Notes under the pieces: generated by a model | Database searches by the model: none | The model's input: only the letters and a program-made list of their open reading frames with translations | Told to the model about the DNA's origin: nothing | In this document: positions 43,904 to 51,782 of the stretch, one piece after another | How positions within the stretch are numbered: position 1 is the stretch's first letter | Layout: every line of letters begins with the position of its first letter | Position numbers and translations under genes: made by a program | Source: Nucisporomicrobium flavum | Lineage (GTDB): Bacteria > Actinomycetota > Actinomycetes > Mycobacteriales > Micromonosporaceae | Direction of reading: 5' to 3' | NCBI RefSeq assembly: GCF_016464385.1 | Contig: NZ_JADMLH010000003.1 | Location: 310,001 to 374,000 of the forward strand | Length of the DNA stretch: 64,000 bases

Positions 43904-45610
43904 TCACCCCGGTGATCCGCCGCGGGCCGCGGTGTCGCGGAACTCGGTGGCCGGAGCGGCGTCCGGGGTGGCGTACTTGCGCTGCTCGGCCTCGCGCAGC
44001 TGGACCCGCCGGATCTTGCCGGAGATCGTCTTGGGCAGCTCGGTGAACTCGAGCCGGCGGATCCGCAGGTACGGCGACAGGTGCGTCCGGCAGTGCTCGA
44101 AGATCGACTGTGCCGTGGCCTCGTCGGCGGCCCACCCCTCGGCCAGCACCACGTACGCCTTGGGCACGTGCAGCCGCAGGGCGTCCGGTGAGGGCACGAC
44201 GGCCGCCTCCACGACGGCCTCGTGCTCGATCAGCACGCTCTCCAGCTCGAACGGCGAGATCCGGTAGTCGGAGGCCTTGAAGACGTCGTCGGTACGCCCC
44301 ACGTACGTGATGTAGCCGTCGGCGTCGCGCGAGCCGATGTCGCCGGTGTGGTAGTAGCCGCCGGCCATGGCGCTGCCGGTGAGCTCCTCGTCGCCGTGGT
44401 AGCCGACCATCAGGCCGAGCGGCCGTGGATCCAGCTCGAGGCAGATCTCGCCCTCGTCGGCGGGCTCCCCGGTCAGCGGGTCGATCAGCGCCACCCGGTA
44501 GCCGGGCACCGGGCGTCCCATGGATCCCGGCCGGACCGGCTGGCCGGGGGTGTTGGCGATCTGCACCGTGGTCTCGGTCTGGCCGAACCCGTCGCGGATG
44601 GTCACGCCCCAGGCCTTCTGCACCTGCTCGATGACCTCGGGGTTGAGCGGCTCGCCGGCGCCGACCACCACGCGCGGCGGGGTGTCGAGCGCGCCGAGGT
44701 CGGACTGGATCAGCATGCGCCACACGGTCGGCGGCGCGCAGAAGCTCGTGACGCCGCACCGCCGCATCTGCTGCAGCAGCTTCGGCCCGTCGAAGCGCGA
44801 GTAGTTGTAGATGAAGACGCACGCCTGCGCGTTCCACGGCGCGAACACGTTGCTCCACGCGTGCTTGGCCCAGCCCGGCGACGAGATGTTCAGGTGCACG
44901 TCGCCGGGGCGCAGGCCGATCCAGTACATCGTCGAGATGTGTCCCACCGGGTACGAGGCGTGGGTGTGCTCCACCAGCTTGGGGCGGGCCGTCGTACCGG
45001 AGGTGAAGTAGAGCAGCAACGTGTCGTCGGCCCTCGTCACGCCGTCGGGCCGGAAGTCGGCGGCCGCGTCGTACGCGTCGTGGAACGAGTGCCAGCCCTC
45101 GACGGGCGGGCCCACCGCGATGCGGGTGACCGTGTCGACGCCGGTGAACCGGTCGGCCGCGGACGACAGCGCGATGACGTGCTGGGCCTCGCCCCGGCGC
45201 ACCCGGTCGCGGGCGTCCGCGGCACCGAGCAGCGGCGTCGCCGGGATGATGACCGCGCCGAGCTTCATCATGGCCAGGATGGCGTCCCACAGCTCGACCT
45301 GGTTGCCGAGCATGAGCACGACCCGGTCGCCGCGGCGCACCCCGCGGTCGCGGAGCCAGGTGGCCACGCGGTTGGACCGTTGCGCCATCTCGGCGAACGA
45401 GAAGCGCTGCTCGGAGCCGTCCTCCTCGACGATCCACAGCGCCGGGTCGTCGTTGCCCTCGGCGATGACGTCGAACCAGTCGAGCGCCCAGTTGAACTCG
45501 GTCAGCCGTGGCCACTCGAAGCCCGCGTAGGCGCCGGCGTAATCCTCGCGGTGCTCCAGCAGGAAGTCCCGGGCCACGCGGAACGCCGCCGTGCTCTCTG
45601 TCGCCGCCAT
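43904..45610 (-). CDS. Acyl-CoA synthetase, medium-chain (MACS) type
   Basis: A 568-residue AMP-forming ligase. The phosphate loop is LYFTSGTTARPKLVEHTH (~205-222), GFGQTETTVQ is near 335, the hinge TDDVFKASDYRISPFELE (~430) is of MACS type (KASDYRI), and the catalytic Lys lies in LPKTISGKIRRVQLRE (~530). Substrates of this group are medium-chain or aromatic acids. ATG at 45610 lies 34 bp past the palindrome at 45645-45664. No partner genes adjoin it. Confidence 0.92.
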   Translation of the reverse strand: MAATESTAAFRVARDFLLEHREDYAGAYAGFEWPRLTEFNWALDWFDVIAEGNDDPALWIVEEDGSEQRFSFAEMAQRSNRVATWLRDRGVRRGDRVVLMLGNQVELWDAILAMMKLGAVIIPATPLLGAADARDRVRRGEAQHVIALSSAADRFTGVDTVTRIAVGPPVEGWHSFHDAYDAAADFRPDGVTRADDTLLLYFTSGTTARPKLVEHTHASYPVGHISTMYWIGLRPGDVHLNISSPGWAKHAWSNVFAPWNAQACVFIYNYSRFDGPKLLQQMRRCGVTSFCAPPTVWRMLIQSDLGALDTPPRVVVGAGEPLNPEVIEQVQKAWGVTIRDGFGQTETTVQIANTPGQPVRPGSMGRPVPGYRVALIDPLTGEPADEGEICLELDPRPLGLMVGYHGDEELTGSAMAGGYYHTGDIGSRDADGYITYVGRTDDVFKASDYRISPFELESVLIEHEAVVEAAVVPSPDALRLHVPKAYVVLAEGWAADEATAQSIFEHCRTHLSPYLRIRRLEFTELPKTISGKIRRVQLREAEQRKYATPDAAPATEFRDTAARGGSPG

Positions 45611-45644
45611 GTGCTCCAGGCTGCTCCCGTGGCCCGCGGCCGCG

Positions 45645-45664
45645 CCACCCCCGGATGGGGGTGG
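45645..45664. promoter_or_regulatory. Palindrome upstream of the second acyl-CoA synthetase
   Basis: CCACCCCCGGATGGGGGTGG: arms identical to the 31602-31621 palindrome, differing only in the central four bases. It ends 34 bp before the synthetase start, against 32 bp at the other ligase. Conserved arms and spacing at two unlinked ligase genes mark it as a probable shared operator. Confidence 0.75.
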
Positions 45665-45694
45665 GCCACCGGGACCAACGGCACTTGCCCGCGG

Positions 45695-46570
45695 TCAGCG
45701 CTCGGTGGCCGCGCCGACCTTCCGGTCCGCCTCCCGGGCCTGCGGCGGGGCGGCGGCGCTCATCGCGGCCGCCGCGTGCTCCTTGGCCAGGGCGACCGGG
45801 AACGCCCGGGTCGCCTGCCAGAGCCGGAAGATCAGCCACAGCTCGAAGCCGAGCAGGAGCGCGCCGGCCACGATCGACGTCGCGATCACCCAGCCGGTCA
45901 GCGGGCCGACGATGAACACGGCCATCTCGAACTCGATGCCGCTGACCAGGTGCGTACGGATCCGGTGCGACAGCAGCAGCTGGCGCAGGCGGGCCCGGGT
46001 GCCCTGCGGGATCACCCGGGCGGCGGGGTCGCCGGGGCCGGCGGGCGGGACCGGGCCGCGGGCCTCGACGAGCTGGTCGCGCATGCTCTGGCGGACCTTC
46101 GCCATCTGCTGCGAGTTCAGGTAGCGGAACAGGTCCAGGAAGACCACGACCGCCAGCGTCCACAGGTACGCCGCCGAGCCGGTCCTCGCGTACTGGCCGC
46201 CGAAGAGCGCCAGCGCGCAGGCGAAGACGCGGAGGCGGTCGAACACGAAGTCGAACCAGGTGCCGAAGAGGGAGCCCGTACCGTTCAGCCGGGCGATCTT
46301 GCCGTCCATGCAGTCGACGACGAAGCTCACGTGGAACAGCAGGGCGCCCGCGACGAGCCACCACCGGTCCTGCATCGCGAAGCAGGCGGCCGCGGCCAGG
46401 CCCAGCAGCGTGGCCACCCCGGTGAGCAGGTTCGGCGTGACCCGGCGGTACGGCGAGACGAGCCGGACCAGCCGCACCGCCACGGGATCGACGAGCAGCA
46501 CCGTCCACCACGCGTCGCGGTCCTTGTAGGTCTGCTCGCGGATCTCCTGCAGCGATGAGCGTCGCACCAT
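45695..46570 (-). CDS. CDP-alcohol phosphatidyltransferase family membrane protein
   Basis: A 291-residue integral membrane enzyme transferring a phosphatidyl (or related) group from a CDP-activated donor to an alcohol. The signature DGKIARLNGTGSLFGTWFDF then VFD (~85-108) provides DG-x2-AR-x8-G-x3-D-x3-D, with all metal-binding Asp residues. About six helices. A long loop (~140-190) interrupts the usual order. The acceptor may be inositol phosphate, glycerol phosphate or another alcohol. ATG at 46570 is preferred, with GGGG upstream; a TTG four codons earlier is in frame. Confidence 0.87.
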   Translation of the reverse strand: MVRRSSLQEIREQTYKDRDAWWTVLLVDPVAVRLVRLVSPYRRVTPNLLTGVATLLGLAAAACFAMQDRWWLVAGALLFHVSFVVDCMDGKIARLNGTGSLFGTWFDFVFDRLRVFACALALFGGQYARTGSAAYLWTLAVVVFLDLFRYLNSQQMAKVRQSMRDQLVEARGPVPPAGPGDPAARVIPQGTRARLRQLLLSHRIRTHLVSGIEFEMAVFIVGPLTGWVIATSIVAGALLLGFELWLIFRLWQATRAFPVALAKEHAAAAMSAAAPPQAREADRKVGAATER

Positions 46571-46701
46571 AACCCCAATCAACGCGACGATCGAGTCTCG
46601 GAAACTACTTTTGCCCTATTTGTGACATGCGCCGGGCCCCGTCATCCACCGTCGCGGAAATGTCACGTTACAAGAACCGCCCTGCATAGTAACGTCCGTT
46701 C

Positions 46702-48810
46702 ATGGTCAACCGTCGATATCCGGTGGACCGTGCGGCGGCCTCCGACGCGCCCGCCGGCCCGGGGTCCACGGCGACGGCGGCGACCCCGCCCGGCGTCGCG
46801 GAGGACCCGCCCGCCATCCACTACGACGACGAGGAACGCCCCGCCCGCAGCCTCACCGGCAAGGTCGGCGCCGGGGTCGCCGCGGTCGCTTTCACCGTGG
46901 CGCTCCTGGTGCTGTGGCAGGTGTTCCGGCCCCTCGCCCAGGGCAGCCAGTACTACCTGATCGTCTTCCTGGCCGGCACGCTGCCGCTGGTCTTCCTCGG
47001 CTACCGCAGCGGCCTGCCCGGCGCGGCCCGGCGCCACCCGAACCGGCCCACCGTCGCCGACTGGGCGCTGACCGTCGTCACCCTGCTCGTCTGCCTGTAC
47101 CCGCTCAACCCGCTGACCGGTGGCTACAACGGCTTCCTCGACCGGCAGGGCCTGCTCGACACCACCGACGTCGTCGCCGGCGCCGTGCTGCTGGTGCTCG
47201 TCGTCGAGGCGTGCCGGCGGACCACCGGGCTCGCCCTGCCGATCGTCTGCCTCGGCTTCCTGGCGTACGGCTACTACGGCGGTCTCCTGCCGCAGAACTG
47301 GACCATCGCGCACGCGGGGCTGGACTTCGCGCAGATCGTCGACGCGCTCTACAACTCGGCGAGCGGGTTCTACGGCACGCCGCTGGACGTGGCGGCCACG
47401 TACATCGTGCTGTTCACGATCTACGGGGCCGTCCTCGACCTCTCCGGCGCGAGCCGCTTCTTCGTCGATCTGTCCGTGGCCGCGTTCCGCAGGTCGCGCG
47501 GTGCTGCCGGGCGTACGGCTGTCGCCGCGGGCTTCCTGCTCGGGACCGTGTCCGGATCGGGCACCGCGACCGCCGTCAGCGTCGGCGCGGTGACCTGGCC
47601 GATGCTGCGCCGGGCCGGCTATCCGCCCGAGCAGGCCGGCGGCATGCTCGCCGCGGCGGGGGTCGGCGCGATCCTGTCGCCGCCGACGCTCGGGGCCGCG
47701 GCGTTCATCGTCGCGGAGTACCTCGACGTCTCCTACCTGACCGTCCTGGGCTGGGCGATGATCCCCACGGCCCTCTACTACCTGGGCATCCTGCTCGCCG
47801 TCGAGATCGACGTCCGGCGCTTCGGCGTACGGGCGGTCGAAGCGCCCCAGGTCAGCGCGCTGCGCCTGCTGGGCCGGTTCGGCTACCACTTCTCGTCGCT
47901 CGTGCTGATCGTCGTCCTGCTCGCCCTCGGGCAGAGCGCCACCCGCGCGGTGGTGTACGCGACCGTGCTCGCGGCGGCGCTGTCCTTCCTCGACCGGCAG
48001 GCGTGGCTGACCCCGCAACGGCTGTTCGCGGCGCTGTCCGCGGGCGTACGCGGGGTCCTCCCGGTCGTGGCCGTCTGCACCGCGGCGGGCATCATCACCG
48101 CGACCACGACGAAGACCGGCCTCGGCGCCCAGCTCGCCTCGCTGCTGGTCAGTGGCGCCCAGGCGATCACCGACAACCCGGTGGCGGTGCTGGCGCTCAC
48201 GGTCGTCCTGGCCGCGGTCGCGCTCGCCGTGCTCGGTCTCGCCGTGCCGGTGACCGCCAGCTTCATCATCGGCTGGGTGATCATCGGGCCGGCCCTGCTC
48301 GGCCTCGGGGTGTCCGCGCCGGCCGCCGCGATGTTCGTCTTCTACTACTCGGTGCTCTCCGAGGTCACGCCCCCGACGGCCCTGGCGGCGGTCGGCGCGA
48401 GCGCGATCACCGGCGGCCGGGCGGTCCCCACGATGTGGCAGGCCCTCAAGTACGCCCTCCCGGCGTTCCTGGCGCCGATCGCCTTCGTGCTCACCGGCCG
48501 GGGCGAGTATCTGCTGGCCCGCGGCCCGGTCACCGGCATCCTGTGGGCCACCGCCGTCGCGGCCCTCGCGGTGGCCGGGCTCGCCATCGCGACCGGCGCC
48601 TGGGTGCCCGGCATCGGACCGGCGGGTACGCCCAGCCGCGTCCTCGGCGGCCTCGCCGGGCTGCTCCTGCTCTACCTCGCGCCGTGGACCATCGCGGCCG
48701 GCGCCGTGGCGCTCGCCCTGGCCGCGGGCATCGCGTACGTCCGGCGGCCGCAACCGGGCCGTCCGGAACCGGAAGGTCGTCCGGCACCGACGGGGAGGAA
48801 CCGATCATGA
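46702..48810 (+). CDS. TRAP transporter fused membrane subunit (4TM/12TM, TAXI type)
   Basis: A 702-residue membrane protein fusing the small (DctQ-like) and large (DctM-like) TRAP subunits, about 16 helices. It is of the TAXI class, which uses ion gradients to import dicarboxylates, glutamate or similar acids. Recognisable are GTVSGSGTATAVSVGAVTWP (~275-294), GAILSPPTLGAAAFIVAEYL (~325-344) and FVFYYSVLSEVTPPTALAA (~545-563). The N-terminal ~55 residues are disordered and cytoplasmic. The binding-protein gene follows with a 4-bp overlap. Confidence 0.93.
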   Translation: MVNRRYPVDRAAASDAPAGPGSTATAATPPGVAEDPPAIHYDDEERPARSLTGKVGAGVAAVAFTVALLVLWQVFRPLAQGSQYYLIVFLAGTLPLVFLGYRSGLPGAARRHPNRPTVADWALTVVTLLVCLYPLNPLTGGYNGFLDRQGLLDTTDVVAGAVLLVLVVEACRRTTGLALPIVCLGFLAYGYYGGLLPQNWTIAHAGLDFAQIVDALYNSASGFYGTPLDVAATYIVLFTIYGAVLDLSGASRFFVDLSVAAFRRSRGAAGRTAVAAGFLLGTVSGSGTATAVSVGAVTWPMLRRAGYPPEQAGGMLAAAGVGAILSPPTLGAAAFIVAEYLDVSYLTVLGWAMIPTALYYLGILLAVEIDVRRFGVRAVEAPQVSALRLLGRFGYHFSSLVLIVVLLALGQSATRAVVYATVLAAALSFLDRQAWLTPQRLFAALSAGVRGVLPVVAVCTAAGIITATTTKTGLGAQLASLLVSGAQAITDNPVAVLALTVVLAAVALAVLGLAVPVTASFIIGWVIIGPALLGLGVSAPAAAMFVFYYSVLSEVTPPTALAAVGASAITGGRAVPTMWQALKYALPAFLAPIAFVLTGRGEYLLARGPVTGILWATAVAALAVAGLAIATGAWVPGIGPAGTPSRVLGGLAGLLLLYLAPWTIAAGAVALALAAGIAYVRRPQPGRPEPEGRPAPTGRNRS

Positions 48811-49802
48811 AGAAGGCATGGGCCTGGGCGGCGGTGGCGACGCTGGCGCTCACCGGCTGCGGCGGCAAGCAGGACGCGGCCGACACCGACACGGGCGGGG
48901 CGGTCACCTGCGACGTCGCCAAGGAGACCCGCGTCGGCATCGCCACCGGCAACTCGACCGGGGTGTACTTCGCGCTGGGCAACGCGTACGCGGAACAGAT
49001 CGGCGCCTCCGGCGGCAAGCTGAAGGCGACCGCGTCGGAGACCGGCGCCTCCGTGCAGAACATCCAGCAGCTCGTCGCGGGCGAGTTCGACGTGGCCTTC
49101 TCCCTCGCCGACAGCGCGGCCGACGCGGTCAACGGCACCAACAGCTTCACCGCGAAGCGGCCCGTCCAGGCGCTGGCCCGCATCCACACCAACTACACCC
49201 AGGTCATCGTCCGCAAGGCGGCCGGCATCAAGGACGTGGCGGGCATGCGCGGCAAACGCGTCTCGACCGGCTCGCCGAAGTCCGGCACGGAGGTCATCGC
49301 CAACCGGGTGCTGACCGCGGCGGGCCTCGACCCGGCCAAGGACGTCCAGGCGCAGCGCCTCGACCTCGCCAAGACCGTTGACGGCATGAAGGACGGCTCG
49401 ATCGACGCGCTGTTCTGGTCCGGCGGCCTGCCCACCCCCGGCATCACGGACCTCCTGACGACCGCCGGCGGCCAGGTCCAGTTCCTCGACATCACGCCGG
49501 TCCTCGGGGACCTCAAGAAGATCAATCCGGTGTACGAGCAGGGCACCATCCCCGCGGCCACGTACAAGTCGGCGGCGGACGTGGCCACCATCGTGGTCCC
49601 GAACCTCCTGCTGGTCCGCGAGAACCTGGACGCGAACGTCGCCTGCGCGCTCACCCGGACGCTGTTCGAGAAGCAACCCCAGCTCGCCCAGGCCAACGCG
49701 GCCGGCAAGGAGATCAGCCTCGACAAGGCCCGCAAGACCGAACCGGTCACCCTGCACCGCGGCGCCGTCAAGGCCCTCGACGACCTGGGCGCGCCGAAGT
49801 AA
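48807..49802 (+). CDS. TAXI-family TRAP substrate-binding lipoprotein
   Basis: A 331-residue binding protein for the upstream transporter. Lipobox ALTGC (Cys19) after a short signal; family hallmarks are IATGNSTGVYFALGNAYAE (~46-64), ETGASVQNIQQLVAGEFDVA (~73-92), [18 protein letters not shown] (~151-168) and DALFWSGGLPTPGI (~207-220). It overlaps the transporter gene by ATGA and has GGGGAGGA upstream. The ligand is unknown; known TAXI proteins bind glutamate or other carboxylates. Confidence 0.93.
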   Translation: MKKAWAWAAVATLALTGCGGKQDAADTDTGGAVTCDVAKETRVGIATGNSTGVYFALGNAYAEQIGASGGKLKATASETGASVQNIQQLVAGEFDVAFSLADSAADAVNGTNSFTAKRPVQALARIHTNYTQVIVRKAAGIKDVAGMRGKRVSTGSPKSGTEVIANRVLTAAGLDPAKDVQAQRLDLAKTVDGMKDGSIDALFWSGGLPTPGITDLLTTAGGQVQFLDITPVLGDLKKINPVYEQGTIPAATYKSAADVATIVVPNLLLVRENLDANVACALTRTLFEKQPQLAQANAAGKEISLDKARKTEPVTLHRGAVKALDDLGAPK

Positions 49803-49879
49803 ATGCGTTGAGGGCGCCCGCCCGGGCGTCCTAACGTAAGCCCCGTTCCGCACGGCGGCACGGACCGGAGGGAGTAGGC

Positions 49880-49954
49880 ATGCACGGCAGCACCGCGAAC
49901 CGATCGCGCACCCCGCGCACGCAACACCCGGGTCCGGCCCGGCGACGCGCCTGA
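49880..49954 (+). CDS. 24-residue basic small ORF with strong RBS and terminator
   Basis: ATG at 49880 is preceded by GGAGGGAG (49867-49874) and the 24-codon frame (MHGSTANRSRTPRTQHPGPA, then a RRRA end) stops at 49954. It is followed after 14 bp by a strong terminator hairpin, and a TAACGT hexamer about 45 bp upstream could be a -10 box. No known family was recognised. It could be a small basic protein, a leader peptide of a lost operon, or a chance ORF in a small RNA. Confidence 0.4.
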   Translation: MHGSTANRSRTPRTQHPGPARRRA

Positions 49955-49968
49955 TCACCGCCTCGCCG

Positions 49969-50001
49969 AAGCCGCCGCCCGGTTCGGGCCGGCGGCTTTT
50001 T
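49969..50001 (+). terminator. Rho-independent terminator before tRNA-Arg
   Basis: AAGCCGCCG-CCCG pairs with CGGGCCGGCGGCTT with one bulged G and a short loop, followed by a run of five T. It ends transcription of the TAXI operon and/or the small ORF just upstream. Confidence 0.85.
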
Positions 50002-50168
50002 CATGGCCGCGGCCCAGAGGAAGGGCCACGGCTCTCTCGACCGGGGCCCGGGAGGGTCGGTGACCGGCGCGGGCCGGCCACGGCGGGTACGACGACCGCC
50101 GGGCTCGCCGGCAGGGAACACTTGCGCTACCCCGCCAACGCGCCGGCCCACCACCCCCTACGAGACCC

Positions 50169-50242
50169 GCCCCCATGGCGCAGCTGGACAGCGCGCGACG
50201 CTACGAACGTCGAGGCCGCAGGTTCGAATCCTGCTGGGGGCG
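50169..50242 (+). tRNA. tRNA-Arg (anticodon ACG)
   Basis: A full cloverleaf of 74 bases: acceptor GCCCCCA/TGGGGGC, D stem GCGC/GCGC, anticodon stem CGACG/CGTCG with loop CTACGAA (anticodon ACG, read as ICG after deamination), T stem GCAGG/CCTGC with loop TTCGAAT. The discriminator is G, and CCA is not fully encoded. No integrase or attachment repeat is visible downstream. Confidence 0.97.
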
Positions 50243-50251
50243 CCGCGTGGT

Positions 50252-50731
50252 TCACGAGGCGTATTCGTTCGAGATCTCGGTGGCGTAGTTCTTCCACAGC
50301 GGCTTCATGGTCTCCGCGTTGACCGGCTGCCCGGAATCGATCATGGCTTTGAAGTCGCGGAAGTACTGCACGTACAGGTCCGGCGTGAACGTGTTCAGCA
50401 TGACCGCGTTCTCGTCGCCGATGTTGGCGAACGTGTGCGGCGCTCCGGTCGGCACGATGACCCAGGTGCCCGGCCCGGCGTCGTACTGGTCCTCGCCGAC
50501 GGTGAACCGGAACGTTCCCGCCAGCACGTAGAAGCCCTCGTCGTGCTGGGCGTGGCGGTGCTGCAACGGGCTCGGGGTGCCCGGCGGAATGGTGACCTCG
50601 GCGAACCCCAGCCGGTGGTCGGTGTGCTCGCCGTTCTCCAGGATGCGGATCTGCTGCGCCCCGCTGCCGAGGATCTCGCCCTCACCGGGGCGGACGATGT
50701 TCACCTTCGCCACGACTTCTCCCATTGTCAT
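50252..50731 (-). CDS. Small cupin-domain protein
   Basis: A 159-residue single cupin. The metal ligand set looks like H58, H60 and E64 of PSPLQHRHAQHDEGFYVLAG (52-71), then H98 of PTGAPHTFAN; the beta-barrel spans ~35-115. Such proteins include quercetinase-like dioxygenases and sugar isomerases; the reaction is unknown. It overlaps the AraC gene by four bases, so the regulator and cupin are co-translated. It ends 9 bp from the tRNA gene on the opposite strand. Confidence 0.87.
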   Translation of the reverse strand: MTMGEVVAKVNIVRPGEGEILGSGAQQIRILENGEHTDHRLGFAEVTIPPGTPSPLQHRHAQHDEGFYVLAGTFRFTVGEDQYDAGPGTWVIVPTGAPHTFANIGDENAVMLNTFTPDLYVQYFRDFKAMIDSGQPVNAETMKPLWKNYATEISNEYAS

Positions 50732-51681
50732 TGCCTGTCCTGGTCACCACCATCCTGTTCCGGTTCGGCCGTGCGCGTCTTGGTCGTCTGCGCACGGTTG
50801 CTGGTCACCAGTGCGCGGGCGTTGTAGCCGTACGTCGACTTGAAGAGCTTGCTGAAATGGGTGGGATCGGTGAATCCCCACCGGGCGGCCACCGCGGTGA
50901 CCGTACGTCCGCTGCCGGTCAGCTCGGCCCGGCAGCGCTCCAGGCGGCGGCGCCGGATCAGGGCCGCGACGGTGAGCGGCTGGTCCTCGAACAGTTTGTG
51001 CAGCCGGCGTACGGAGATGTGGTGGGCGGCGGCGATGCCGGGCGGGGACAGATCGGGATCGGCCAGCCGGGCCTCGATGTAGCCGGTGATCCGGTTCCGC
51101 AGCCACTCGTCGGGGGCCGGCTGCTCGTCACCCAGCCGGGCCTCCAGCGCGACCGCGATCAGCTCGATGATGGCGGCCGCCGACCGCAGCGCCTCCGTCT
51201 TGCGGAACCCGGTCGCCGAGCGCGCGGACTCCCGGGCCAGCACGGAGACGAGAGCACCCGGACCGTGGCTGCCGTCGATGCGTTCGCCGATGAGCCGGTC
51301 GAGCTGCGCGGGCCGGATCCGGAGCTCCCGGCGGGGAACCAGGACGGTGACGTGCGTCGCGGCGGTGCTCTCGAACCGGAGCGTGCGCGTGGGATCGAGC
51401 AGCACGAGGTCGGCCGGCCCGAGGTCGGCGTGGCCGCGCCCCTGCTCGACCCGCGTCCGGCCCCGGGCCATCACCTTGATCGCCAGGTGTTCGCCGTCGG
51501 AGGCGTCGCGCTCCCGACCGATACAGGCGCTCGCGGGCGTGTCGAGGGAGACCAGCCGCAGCGGCCCGAGGTCACGGGTTTCGATCCGGCCCCGGAAGCC
51601 GGGCCCGGCCAGCTTGTTGACCAGCGGCGGAAACCCGCTGGCGGCCAGCTCGTCCTGGAACGTCTCGAGGTCGCCGATCAC
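50728..51681 (-). CDS. AraC-family transcriptional regulator
   Basis: A 317-residue regulator. The N-terminal ~190 residues are an AraC_binding_2-like sensor (PF14525 style); the C-terminal double helix-turn-helix (~205-300) includes GIAAAHHISVRRLHKLFEDQ and the signature GFTDPTHFSKLFKSTYGYNA. It is first in a two-gene operon with the cupin. The effector is unknown. The tail after residue 300 is a polar extension. Confidence 0.92.
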   Translation of the reverse strand: MIGDLETFQDELAASGFPPLVNKLAGPGFRGRIETRDLGPLRLVSLDTPASACIGRERDASDGEHLAIKVMARGRTRVEQGRGHADLGPADLVLLDPTRTLRFESTAATHVTVLVPRRELRIRPAQLDRLIGERIDGSHGPGALVSVLARESARSATGFRKTEALRSAAAIIELIAVALEARLGDEQPAPDEWLRNRITGYIEARLADPDLSPPGIAAAHHISVRRLHKLFEDQPLTVAALIRRRRLERCRAELTGSGRTVTAVAARWGFTDPTHFSKLFKSTYGYNARALVTSNRAQTTKTRTAEPEQDGGDQDRQ

Positions 51682-51741
51682 CGGTCAACGATACGGCGAC
51701 TCTTCCGTCCGGGCCCGGTGTCCGGCCGGGCTCAGAGCGGG

Positions 51742-51773
51742 CGCAGCGCCCGGCCACCCGGCCGGGCGCTGCG
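51742..51773 (-). terminator. Hairpin terminator downstream of the haloperoxidase
   Basis: A perfect 14-bp stem (51742-51755 with 51760-51773, arm CGCAGCGCCCGGCC) has a four-base loop and lies 9 bp past the haloperoxidase stop. It lacks a T-tract. Confidence 0.65.
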
Positions 51774-51782
51774 TCTTGCTGG

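Noticed and set aside
50169..50731. tRNA-Arg as an integration site of a mobile element
   Set aside because: No integrase, no repeated tRNA 3' end and ordinary chromosomal genes downstream.
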